Part shown: positions 1 to 8,295 of the stretch, in pieces | How positions within the stretch are numbered: position 1 is the first letter of the stretch | How the letters are laid out: each line of letters opens with the position of its first letter | DNA from: Candidatus Leptovillus gracilis | Lineage (GTDB): Bacteria > Chloroflexota > Anaerolineae > Promineifilales > Promineifilaceae | Length of the DNA stretch: 64,000 nt | Reading direction: 5' to 3' | Assembly: GCA_016716065.1 (NCBI GenBank) | Contig: JADJXA010000011.1 | Span: forward strand, 1-64,000 | The notes under the pieces: generated by a model | The model's database searches: none | The model's input: the letters and a program-made list of their open reading frames with translations, nothing else | Told to the model about the DNA's origin: nothing | Made by a program: the position numbers and the translations under genes

Positions 1-1
1 A

Positions 2-681
2 AAACGGGGCGTGGCAGGTCGGCTTAAATTCGATTTTGGCTATAATGCGCCGGAAATCGGGGCCAATCAGGCTTCACCGGCTCCATCCCCGACCCGCGCT
101 CTACGGCCTACGACATCTTGTCGGCGCGTTACGTGGTTGCGCCGGTTCCGTTGGATGATTACATAGCGGGTGAACGGCCGTTAACCCTCATCGGCAACAG
201 GGGGGCGGCCTGGGTGTATGAGCGGGCGCGGGTGCTGCCTTTGGCGCGGCTGGTGGGCAGGGTGGAAGTGATCGGCGACGAGGCGGCGGCCATCGCCCGC
301 GTCCATGCGGCCGATTTTGACCCGGCGGTAACGGTGATTTTGGACACGCCGCCGCCGTGTGTCGTGGATGCGGGCGGAGGGCACGGCCGTCATCCGGGAA
401 CAGCGCGACGGCTACTGGCAAATCGAAACGGACAGCCGCCGTGGCGGTGCTGTTGGTCCTGAGCGAGACCGATTACCCCGGCTGGCGGGTGACGGTAGAT
501 CGGCCGTCCGGCCCAATCATTAACGGCGTATACCACCATCCGCGCCGTGTGCGTGCCTGCCGGGGCGCACGTTGTGGAATGGTCGTTTGTGCCGACGGTG
601 TATGGCTGGGGTGGGCTGTTGACGTTGATGGGATTGGTGGTGGTGGGAACGGCCGTCTGGCAAATCCGCCGCCGACAATAG
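2..681 (+). pseudogene. 3' remnant of a YfhO-like multi-pass membrane protein, several frameshifts
   Basis: Reading frames from the left edge join into one recognisable C-terminal part only if the frame is changed several times: near 69, near 360, near 455 and near 525. Pieces in order include YNAPEIG, DILSARYVVAP, YWQIETDS, LSETDYPGWRVTVD and finally a membrane helix ending WQIRRRQ with the stop at 679-681. The 'SARYVV' and 'ETDYPGWRV' blocks, followed by a single C-terminal membrane helix, are typical of the soluble tail of bacterial YfhO-like membrane proteins (assignment from memory of the family). The 5' end lies outside the window. Either a decaying gene or an assembly-error-rich contig edge; other genes nearby also carry single-base shifts, which favours error as part of the cause. 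Confidence 0.55.
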
Positions 682-689
682 AGCATTTT

Positions 690-756
690 GGGAGCGCAGG
701 CGTCTGGCCTGCCAGGAGCGGGCGGGACGCCCGCGCTCCTATTTTTCGAGGAGTCT
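690..756 (+). repeat. Cloverleaf-like intergenic repeat, copy 1 (leader of heme A synthase gene)
   Basis: A ~65-base element with an outer stem GGGAGCGC/GCGCTCCT enclosing two small hairpins (GCAGGC/GCCTGC and GGGC/GCCC), then a T-rich spacer and GAGGAGT, which serves as ribosome-binding site of the next gene. A second copy, about 88 percent identical by eye, lies at 46618-46686 in front of prfB. Confidence 0.7.
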
Positions 757-2034
757 ATGCAACATCATTCAAGTAGAGCGATTACTATTTGGCTGACGAT
801 CGTTGGTTTTTTGGTAGTGTTTTTGGTGCTGTTTGGCGGCTGGGTGCGCCTGACACGCTCTGGGTTGTCGATTGTGGAGTGGAAGGTGATCACCGGCATC
901 CTGCCGCCGCTGACGCAGGAAGCGTGGGAGCGCGAGTTTGCCGAATATCAGCAAACGCCGGAATTCCAGAAAATTCACTACGCCATGACGCTGCCAGAGT
1001 ATGAGTTCATCTATTACAACGAGTATATCCATCGCCTGGTGGCACGGCTGACGGGGCTGCTGTTTGTGCTGCCGCTGTTTTACTTTCTGTGGCAAGGCAT
1101 CATCCCCTGGCGCAAGTCGGGTATTTATTTGCTGATTGGGCTGGGTTTTGCCTTCCAGGGATGGTTGGGCTGGTACATGGTGAGCAGCGGGCTGGTTGAC
1201 CGGCCCAGCGTAAGCCATTACCGGCTGACGGCCCATTTGCTGGCGGCGCTGACGCTGTTGGCGCTCTGTTTTTGGGCAGGGTTGGACAATGTGTATGGCC
1301 GGGAACGGCCGTTAGACCGTCCCCAACGTCGCAGCGCCCAGGCATTGGCCGTATTGATGGTCGCTATTTTGCTGCTGCAAATCGCTTATGGCGGGCTGGT
1401 GGCCGGTCTGAAAGCTGGCCATGCCTCCAGCACCTGGCCGTTGATGTTTGGCCGTCTTATCCCGCCCGGTCTGCTATCTTACGTGGAACCCTGGTGGAAG
1501 AACCTGGTCGAAGTGCCGGTGACGGTGCATTACGTTCACCGCTGGTTGGCCTTTGTTGTGCTGCTGGCGGTATTTCTGGTCTATTGGGTGGCGCGCAAAC
1601 GGGGATTTTATACGGCCGTGCGCCAGGGGCTTTTCTGGTTGTTGGGATTGGTCAGCCTGCAGATCGCCCTGGGCGTCAGCGTGATCTGGTTCCGCGTGCC
1701 GGTTTGGTTGGCTTTGGTCCACCAGGGCACAGCCATCACCCTGCTGCTGCTGGCCCTGTACCTGAACCATCGAATTCGGTATGCTCAACCCTGTCCCAGC
1801 CATCGCGACCGGCACCGGTCGCCGCCCGGCCAGAAGTGTGTCGAAAAAGGTTGGACGCAGATTTGCGATTTGGCTTTTGAAATGGTCACGATTTGGCCAA
1901 ATCACCTTCGACAGACAAGGACAGTTCCGAGGGAGTTCGTCACCGCTCCGGCTATGCGTCCTTTTCCTTCGAAGACTCGTCAATGCAGTCCACAAACGGT
2001 TAAAAACCCCGCCGGGCGGCGCTTTGCTGGCTGA
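757..2034 (+). CDS. ctaA: Heme A synthase (COX15/CtaA family), C-terminal tail abnormal
   Basis: COX15/CtaA oxidises the methyl group of heme O to make heme A for aa3-type cytochrome oxidases; it is an integral membrane enzyme. The ATG at 757 follows GAGGAGT at a good distance. About eight hydrophobic helices are visible, with the conserved haem-ligand histidines in EYIHRL (~92), SHYRLTAHLL (~152-158), VHYVHRW (~258-261) and LVHQGTA (~321). The family normally ends about where LALYLNHRIRY occurs (~residue 341). The following ~80 residues are charged, not membrane-like, and overlap the 3' end of the convergent vWA gene, so the true stop has probably been lost by a frameshift or the frame simply reads through intergenic DNA. 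No other oxidase gene is in view. Confidence 0.85.
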   Translation: MQHHSSRAITIWLTIVGFLVVFLVLFGGWVRLTRSGLSIVEWKVITGILPPLTQEAWEREFAEYQQTPEFQKIHYAMTLPEYEFIYYNEYIHRLVARLTGLLFVLPLFYFLWQGIIPWRKSGIYLLIGLGFAFQGWLGWYMVSSGLVDRPSVSHYRLTAHLLAALTLLALCFWAGLDNVYGRERPLDRPQRRSAQALAVLMVAILLLQIAYGGLVAGLKAGHASSTWPLMFGRLIPPGLLSYVEPWWKNLVEVPVTVHYVHRWLAFVVLLAVFLVYWVARKRGFYTAVRQGLFWLLGLVSLQIALGVSVIWFRVPVWLALVHQGTAITLLLLALYLNHRIRYAQPCPSHRDRHRSPPGQKCVEKGWTQICDLAFEMVTIWPNHLRQTRTVPREFVTAPAMRPFPSKTRQCSPQTVKNPAGRRFAG

Positions 2035-2814
2035 CGCGCACGGTAGACATGGAAACCATGTGGAAGAGGCGGCGCAGTTCTGATTGATTCAATCCGGCGC
2101 TGAGCGCCTGGTAGAAACCGATTTCGTCGGCCAGCTTTGCACTTGGCTTGGGCGCTGCTGGCGGCTTGCCTTTGGTTTTGAAGCCCAACGCCGGTTGGTT
2201 CAGCCCATCGACAAAACCCACATAAGCCAGGGTGTACAATTCTTGCTTCAACAATTCGCGGGCGGTGCGGGCCACTTCCTGGGCGCGCTGCCGGGAGGTG
2301 TTGTCTTCGCCGTCTGAGTAGACGATGACGATGCAGCGTACCATTACCCCACTTTGGCGTAACTGCTGCGTGTAGAGCAGCATGTTGGCCAGCCCGCCAG
2401 CCACGGCGTCGTACAGGGCGGTGCAGCCGCGGGTCTAAAGACTTGGCGCGTCCAGCCGGGGGCATCCGGCAGCCCGACGTACCCGTGAAGCAGCTTGACG
2501 CTGTCGTTAAACAGGATGGTGCTGACCAGGATGTCTTCGGCGTCCAGGGAATGGCTCAGGGCCGCCAGGTAGTCGTCGTTGTAAGCCTGGATCAGGTCGG
2601 CGGCGTGTGGGGTCATCGAGCCGCTGACGTCGATGATGTTCATCGCCAGGGTGACCTCGTTGGTTGCCAGTTGATCGAGGGGGACGCCAACGGCCGTGGC
2701 CATTGTCGGCCCGTGCAAATTCGCCACCACCAAATCCAGCGTATCCTCCGTCAACCCGTCATCCAGCGCTCCGGCGAATAAGTCCTTTAAGTTACCAAGT
2801 CCGTTGTTGTTCAT
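2000..2814 (-). CDS. von Willebrand factor A domain protein (one frameshift)
   Basis: The ATG at 2814 follows a GGAG. The first ~125 residues contain a MIDAS-type DVSGSM (Asp ~62), typical of vWA metal-binding folds that mediate protein-protein interaction. Near 2435 the frame changes; the second part begins around ALYDAVAGGLANML and runs through VIVYSDGEDN, the fourth-strand motif of the same vWA domain, to the stop at 2000. The two parts join without loss of domain sequence, so one gene of about 270 residues is meant. No signal peptide is seen, so it is probably cytoplasmic. It lies downstream of the nicotinamidase-like gene, separated by a heptamer tandem repeat, and is probably co-transcribed with it. 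The function of the pair is unknown. Confidence 0.75.
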
Positions 2815-2820
2815 GTTATC

Positions 2821-2897
2821 TCCGTGGTCCGTAATCCGTAATCCGTGGTCCGTAATCCGTGGCCCGTGAACCGTATTCCGAAATCCCAAATCCGAAA
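2821..2897. repeat. Tandem array of eleven 7-base units
   Basis: Exactly eleven consecutive heptamers fill the gap between two genes. The unit is TCCGTRR at first (TCCGTGG, TCCGTAA) and decays to TCCGAAA and TCCCAAA at the end. Related heptamer-period stretches occur at 5990-6024 and 18649-19017. Confidence 0.85.
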
Positions 2898-3828
2898 TCA
2901 AAACGGCAGTTTGTCCGTGCTGTTGATAAAGTTCACGCCTTGCTGCTCGAAGTCGGCGAAGCGCTTCAGGGCGATGGCGTGAAAATCCACGTCCGGGTGG
3001 ACGACCGGCGAGGTGCAGTCGCGCAGGAAGTAGATTTTTTGCAGCGCGTCGGGCTTGGCGCTGAAATCTTCGACCAGGTCTTCGACCGTTTCCAGCACAC
3101 AGTGGCTTTCCGCTTCGCCGGCCATCAAGTACCACATCGGCGTCGGCCAGGGTGTCCAGGAAGGCTTTGTTTTTGCCGCCCAGCGGGTGATTGGGCACGG
3201 GCACTTCCGGCTGGATGATGGAGTAATGTTCGGTCAGCGGGATGCTGCCCTTGGTGAGCCAGGTGGGCTGTGTTTTGCGCGCCAGGCTGTGCCACATCAC
3301 CGCGGCAAAAAGTTCCGGGTCTAGCGCGTTGCCGATGCTGCCGATCATGACGTGATAGGGCCAGATGGTGAGGGTCTTTTTGGCCTCCTCTTCCAGCTGC
3401 TTGACATAATTGGTGGACTGCACGGGGGCGACCAACGGCCGCCATTTGCCGTCTTTGATGTCCTGGTAGGTAATCATGGTAAAGGGCGGCGGGTGATGGC
3501 CCTGGTCGTCGGCCCACCAGGCCGGATGGAAAATCTGGTGCGGCAGGTGCGAATCCAACGAACAGGTGATGTTGGTGATACGGTCGGCGTGAGTGTAGAT
3601 GAACTCGATCAGCCGCTGAATGTCGCCGGCAGCGCCGGGAACGTGCAGGCTGCCCTGGGCATGGCAAAAATCGACCTGCATGTCGATGATGACCAGGTGG
3701 ATTTTTTGTTTGTCCTCTGTAGCTGGGGGCAAACCGCTCTGTTGGGCGGCCGCAGCGATGGTGGCTACGTCGGCGTAGTATAATGTTCCAATGCGGTTGG
3801 GGTCGTAGAAATCGGGAAAATTGTTCAT
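2898..3828 (-). CDS. Nicotinamidase/isochorismatase-like cysteine hydrolase (one frameshift)
   Basis: The first 231 residues show the isochorismatase-like fold with the catalytic Asp in VIIDMQVDF (~49), the metal-site DSHLPHQIFHP (Asp92, His94, His98) and a Lys in TKGSIPLTEHYS (~193). Near 3133 the frame must change by one base to reach YLMAGEAESHCVLETVEDL, which carries the nucleophilic Cys, and then runs to the stop at 2898. In one piece the protein would be about 310 residues, longer than typical PncA (~200) because of an insertion before the Lys. PncA-type enzymes turn nicotinamide into nicotinate in NAD salvage, but the exact substrate cannot be told. ATG 3828 has GGAGTG upstream. The promoter carries two copies of the dyad TAGTGT-N7-ACACTW. 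Confidence 0.8.
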
Positions 3829-3848
3829 GGGACGGTCACTCCTTTGAT

Positions 3849-3902
3849 AGTGTTTTTATTACACTAATTGATATACGGCCAGTATAGTGTATATCTGACA
3901 CT
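3849..3902. promoter_or_regulatory. Twin operator AGTGT-N7-ACACT
   Basis: Two dyads of identical architecture, 3849-3865 and 3886-3902, with centres 37 bases apart. One lies between -35 and -10, the other just downstream of the expected transcription start. This is the layout of a repressor site. The regulator is not encoded next door. A NAD-metabolism repressor of the NrtR type is possible because of the target gene, but this is inference. Confidence 0.7.
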
Positions 3903-3909
3903 TTGTCAA
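3881..3909 (-). promoter_or_regulatory. Sigma-70-type promoter of the nicotinamidase-like gene
   Basis: On the minus strand: TTGACA (3904-3909), a 17-base spacer, TATACT (3881-3886). The first operator copy lies in the spacer and touches the -10 box, so a bound protein should block polymerase. Confidence 0.8.
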
Positions 3910-4015
3910 CTATCAAGTTTCATCATCGCCAGAACCAGGTGAGCGATGGATATCCCAGTACGTGAGTTTATGATGTGAAAAGAGGGTTGTCTGGGATGGG
4001 GAAGGGTTGGTCAAT

Positions 4016-4043
4016 TTGCTGACCAGATATGCCTGGGTATAAT
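4016..4043 (+). promoter_or_regulatory. Possible promoter of the PpiC foldase gene
   Basis: TTGCTG (4016-4021), 16-base spacer, TATAAT (4038-4043), about 110 bases before the chosen start codon. The rest of 3910-4152 shows no other recognisable feature. Confidence 0.5.
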
Positions 4044-4152
4044 CTTATCAGACATATAGATGAACATTATGTCATTTTTGGGTAACGAGTTGGGCAGGCG
4101 GCTGAAATGCGCTGAGGGTTTTTTGCACTCGGATACCTCATTTATACGAGTA

Positions 4153-5151
4153 ATGAACATGCAACGATTCTATCATATCTTTTTTGTGGGGTTGATGGCC
4201 CTTTTGTTGGTCGCTTGTGGGCAAGATGATGCCACTCCGATGCCGACTAGCCTGCCTACGGCCGTAACTGAAAACCCTTCTGTCGCCGCCGTGTCTTCAG
4301 AAACTGTGCCATTGGCTGCGCCCGCGGATACGGCCGTGCCCCCCACACCCACACCCAGCGCTCCGTTAGCGGCTACTGTGAATGGCGCGCCGCTCTATTT
4401 GTCGGATTATGAAGAGGAATTGGCTCGTTATGAACAGGCCCAGGCCCAAACCGGGCTAACAGGCGACAACGCTGATTACCGTGACACTGTTTTGCAGGTC
4501 CTTATCGAACGCCTGCTGATCTTGCAGGCCGCCGAAGCCGCCGGCATTGTCGTATCGCCAGAGATGGTGGATAACAAACTGGCCGAACTGCGCGCCTCTG
4601 CGCGTGGCGACGACAACTTTAGCGCCTGGCTGGAAGCCAACCGCTGGACAGAAGCGCAGTTCCGCGAGGCGTTGATGGCCGAAATGGTCGCCGGGCTGAT
4701 GCGCGACCAGGTGACGGCCGACGTGCCCCGCGTGGCCGAACAGGTAAACGCCCGTTACCTTCAGGTAGATGACGCCGCGCTGGCTCAGGAATTGTGGCAG
4801 CGCGCCAAAAATGGCGATGATTTTGCCTTTTTAGCCCGGCAAAACTCGTTGGATCGGGTGACGGGTGAGTTGGGTGGCGAATTGGGCTTTTTTGCCCGCG
4901 GTTGGTTGTGGGTTCCCCAGGTGGAGGAAGCGGCGTTTGCTTTGCAGCCCGGCGAAGTGAGTGATGTGATCACGGTGACGGGGGAAGACGGCCGTCAGAC
5001 TTTCTATTTGGTACAGGCGATCGCCCGCGAACCACAGCGCGCTTTAGACTCGAACGTGCTGTACACCCTGTTGTTGGCCGACTTTGAAGCGTGGCTGGCC
5101 GATTTACGGCAGCAAGCGGATATCGTGTTGTTGGTGAATCCCAACACCTGA
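4153..5151 (+). CDS. PpiC-type peptidyl-prolyl isomerase lipoprotein (PrsA/SurA-like foldase)
   Basis: Exported foldase that should help secreted proteins fold outside the membrane. The ATG at 4153 gives a short signal peptide ending LLLVAC with lipid-modified Cys22, so it is preferred over the upstream ATG at 4060. A Pro/Thr-rich linker follows, then a SurA-like N-terminal helical domain (roughly residues 75-200, with ERLLILQAAEAAGI) and a parvulin domain (roughly 200-310) containing GDDFAFLARQNSLD and GGELGFFARG. The length of 332 residues is usual for PrsA-like proteins. The next gene starts 18 bases after the stop, so the two probably form an operon. Confidence 0.85.
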   Translation: MNMQRFYHIFFVGLMALLLVACGQDDATPMPTSLPTAVTENPSVAAVSSETVPLAAPADTAVPPTPTPSAPLAATVNGAPLYLSDYEEELARYEQAQAQTGLTGDNADYRDTVLQVLIERLLILQAAEAAGIVVSPEMVDNKLAELRASARGDDNFSAWLEANRWTEAQFREALMAEMVAGLMRDQVTADVPRVAEQVNARYLQVDDAALAQELWQRAKNGDDFAFLARQNSLDRVTGELGGELGFFARGWLWVPQVEEAAFALQPGEVSDVITVTGEDGRQTFYLVQAIAREPQRALDSNVLYTLLLADFEAWLADLRQQADIVLLVNPNT

Positions 5152-5169
5152 TAGTATTGGAAAAAGGAA

Positions 5170-5988
5170 TTGAGCCGAACAAACAAACAGCGGACAGGAT
5201 GTGTTGGTAGTTTTTTGAATGTACTCACAGCGGCGCTGCTGTTTATGGCGCTGCTGTTGATGGTTGGTTTTGCCCTTGTTGTATTCTGGCCTGGCGGACG
5301 AGCGGCGGCGGTAGACCTGACGGCCGTTGTCCGGCAGCGATGGCAGGAAGCGGCGGCTACCACCACACCCCTGCCCACCGTCGCTGGCCTGGCTTTGCTG
5401 CCCACGCTGACGCCCACGTCATTGCAACCTACCTGGACCCCCCAGGCTCCAGACGCCACAGCAACGCCGCAGCCCACCACAACGGCCCGGCCCACTTATA
5501 CGCCATCGCCTGTGCCCACATTTCCCACGCGCACACCGACGCCCACCCAAACGCCGACGCCAACCAACACTCCCACAGAAACGCCGCCCGGCCCTTCGCC
5601 CACAGCCAGCGCCACGCGGTCGCAGTATCTTTTCACCAGGTCAGATAACAGCCCGTTTTACCTGCAAAATTATGCCAACGCCGCTGGCTGTGGTTGGATG
5701 GGCGTTGCCGGAGAGGTGTTGGACCTGAATCGGAATCCGGTACCGCCGGGCAGCTATCAGGTTCATGTGTGGGGCAGCGGCGTAGATGTGCGGCTGCAAG
5801 TAGGCAGCTCGCCGGCGTACAGCCCGTCTGGTTGGGAGCAGTTTTTATTTGATTCGCCGGTGATTCGGGATTATGAAGTGCAGTTAGAGTCGTCTAACGG
5901 CACGGCCGTTTCTCTCGCTTATCGGGTGCAGACCCGCGCTAGCTGCAACCAGAACCTGGTTCGTATTGATTTTGTACAAAACCATTAG
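5170..5988 (+). CDS. Membrane-anchored protein with Thr/Pro-rich stalk, unknown C-terminal domain
   Basis: The TTG at 5170 is preceded by AAAAAGGAA and is the only reasonable start. The N-terminus is positively charged, followed by one membrane helix (around 17-40), then a long stalk of TPTPT-type repeats to about residue 155. The C-terminal ~115 residues form a compact, Gly/Val-rich, likely beta domain (CGWMGVAGEVLDLNRNP, VHVWGSGVDVRLQV). I do not recognise this domain. It follows the foldase gene closely and may be a client or a partner at the cell surface. Confidence 0.7.
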   Translation: MSRTNKQRTGCVGSFLNVLTAALLFMALLLMVGFALVVFWPGGRAAAVDLTAVVRQRWQEAAATTTPLPTVAGLALLPTLTPTSLQPTWTPQAPDATATPQPTTTARPTYTPSPVPTFPTRTPTPTQTPTPTNTPTETPPGPSPTASATRSQYLFTRSDNSPFYLQNYANAAGCGWMGVAGEVLDLNRNPVPPGSYQVHVWGSGVDVRLQVGSSPAYSPSGWEQFLFDSPVIRDYEVQLESSNGTAVSLAYRVQTRASCNQNLVRIDFVQNH

Positions 5989-5989
5989 T

Positions 5990-6024
5990 ACCCGTATTCG
6001 GTAATCCGTATCCAGTATTCCGTT
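5990..6024. repeat. Short heptamer-period repeat
   Basis: Five 7-base units of the form NNCCGTA between convergent genes. Eighteen bases (CGTATTCGGTAATCCGTA) are shared exactly with the stretch starting near 18785. The rest of 5989-6134 shows nothing else. Confidence 0.65.
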
Positions 6025-6134
6025 TCTGGCAAATGCCACCGGAAAACCGTATATGGACTTCGGTTTGCGGTTACTAGCGGCAGCCGGGAGATGAAGAAGA
6101 CACCGGCAGATCTCCGTCCTCCATGCCGTTGTGC

Positions 6135-8251
6135 CTAACGGGAGATGGTTAAGGTATAACGGCCGCCTTCGTCGAAAAATTCACTGAGAACAATGCCCCA
6201 ACGGCCGTTTTCCGGCAATGAGATGGTGTAGCTCTCTGGCTCGCCGGCCTGTCCCTGGTCTATGCGTAGATAGGCACGGCCGTTAGGCGACAGCAGGGTT
6301 AGGCTGAAGTCGCTGGTAGCCGTTTCTGTGGTTACGTCCAGGGTAATGGTTTCGTTTTGACTGCCATCAAAGTAGTAAACCAGGCTTTGTTTGGGTTCCA
6401 GCGTGCCGGAGACAGGGCTGCCGAAAGCCAAAACACCCCCATTTACCGGCGCGGCGACAGGCATGGCCGCCAGCCGAATTTCATAATTGCCAGCGCGCCA
6501 TTAAAATCGCGCACCAGGATCAGGTATTGTCCATCACCGGGCAGGGTCACATCAATCAGTTCATTTTCGTTTTGCAGGAAATTGTCTTGGGTAGCAAGGC
6601 GGTTGATAGATTCGTCCAGCAGCCAGAGTTCCAGGTCCAGCGTAGGGTTTAGCGGTTTCACTTCAATCATCACCAGGTCGCCGCTCTTGCCGCTGAAGAA
6701 CCAGGCGTGGGCTTCGTGGGCGCGCAGCGTTTCTTGCCGCAGGTCGCCATAGGTCAGGTCCCCGGCGTCGTAGAAATTAGCTGTGCTTTCGCCGCCTTCG
6801 TTTAAGGAAAGGGTGTACGGGCCGCTGTTGCCGGCGAAGCTTTGCACCAGGATGGTGTATTCGCCGCTGGCCGGTAGTTCAAACCCGGAGATGAGTTCGG
6901 CGTCACCGCTGAACCCTTCGTCCAGGGCTACCAGTTGACGGCCGTCTGGACCGTACAAGTTGAGCAGGGCGTCGAACCCCTGGTTGGGGGTGACGACGAT
7001 GCTGATCAGCGTTCCGGCTGTGCCGCTAAACGTCCAATAATGCTGGCCGTTGGGCGGCAGATCGCTTTGGATGCTTTGCCCGGCGCGAATTTGCCCACCG
7101 CCACCATAGATGGGGCTGTTGGAGAGGATGAGGTCCAGCACATAACGGCCGGACTCGCTGAAAAATTCGCTGACTTCGATGAGGTAACGGCCGTTATCCG
7201 TCAGCAGCAGGTCGGCGGCCGTTTCAATGTCTCCGGCATACCCATGATCAATACGGGCGACGGTTTGCCCGGCCGGGTCTATCACGGTTAAGGTGAGGTC
7301 CAGGTTGTTGGTCGCCGGCCGCAGCGAGATGGTGGCGTAGGCTGGCCCGGAATTGGTGAAGGTCCAGACATCGTTGGTGGTGGGTTCTAAACGGCCGTTG
7401 ACCGATTCGCCGCTGGCTATTTCCCCCACCACCCGCAAACGGCCGCTGCTGTTGGGCAGGCCGCTGTCCAGATCATGGACCAGGATGGTTTCCATCATCT
7501 GGCTAAACAGGGTTTGATAGCGTTCCCATTCTGGCAGGGTGGCGCTGAAAACGTAAATGGCCTGGGTGTTGTTGAGCGGGGAAACGGCCGTGTCGTCGGT
7601 GGTGAGAAACAAAATGCGGGTGACAAGATTTTGCCCCCGTTCCGGTGGGAACAAAATCGGGTTCCCCAAAATATCCACGTAGGCCCCGGCTATGCCCGGC
7701 AGCAAGACGGGCGTGATCTCGCTGACCCGCCGGTCTGCGGCCTGAATGTCGGCCAGAATCAGTTCCAGGGCGGCCGCCGGTTGGCCGGGCGGTAGATTGA
7801 GGTTAGTGACCAGCCCGGCCAGAAAGGCGCCGGTCTGGATGTCTTTACCGGCCAGCACGCTGCTGCCCACGCGCTGCGAGTTGGCAGCCATCAGGTTGAT
7901 CAGACCCAGGGGGCTGTTGAGTACGGTGCTGTCTAGCTGCAAACTGCCGGAAAGATTCTCCCATTCTGGCGGGATGGCGATTTGCAAACCGGTGGTATCG
8001 TTGCCCAGGCGCTGCCAATTTTTCAGAAAGCTGCTGGTTGGTTCGGGGGTTGGTTTGGGCGGAGGGCTGGGGGTTGGTTTGGGGCTGTTGCTGGTGGCGG
8101 TTGGCTGTTGGGCAACGGCCGTTGTCCCGGCTGAACTGGTGACGGCTGGTTCGAGAAAGGCCTGGCTTCCGTTTCTATCGGCAATTGGTTGGCAGGCTAT
8201 CGTTGTGAACAGGAGGGCAATAACCAGGCCCGACCAGCCCTTTTTGTGCAT
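6135..8251 (-). CDS. Secreted lipoprotein with four PPC-like beta-sandwich repeats (one frameshift)
   Basis: ATG 8251 follows GAGGAG. The signal peptide ends FTTIAC with the lipidated Cys near residue 20, followed by a Pro/Thr-rich spacer. An N-terminal ~180-residue region of unknown type comes before four repeats resembling bacterial pre-peptidase C-terminal (PPC) domains, each with a pattern like GESVNGRLEPTTNDVWTF and a 'DxGYAGD' or 'EFFxExGRY' block. Near 6490 a single-base shift separates the last repeat (GSPVSGTLEPKQSL to YTLTISR) from the rest; the joined reading GALGNYEIRLAAMP is natural. PPC domains are found in secreted proteins and bind surfaces or assist secretion. No protease domain is present, so the role is unknown. 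Intact length would be about 705 residues. Confidence 0.75.
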
Positions 8252-8295
8252 CGATCTCCTCTGCTAAGGTGTGCAATTTTGTCGCAGACAGGCAG

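Noticed and set aside
2821..2897. Possible CRISPR array
   Set aside because: Units are seven bases with no spacers; a simple tandem repeat.
2000..3828. Phage-defence NADase system
   Set aside because: The hydrolase shows nicotinamidase-type active-site residues, not a Sir2 or TIR domain, and no other defence genes are nearby.
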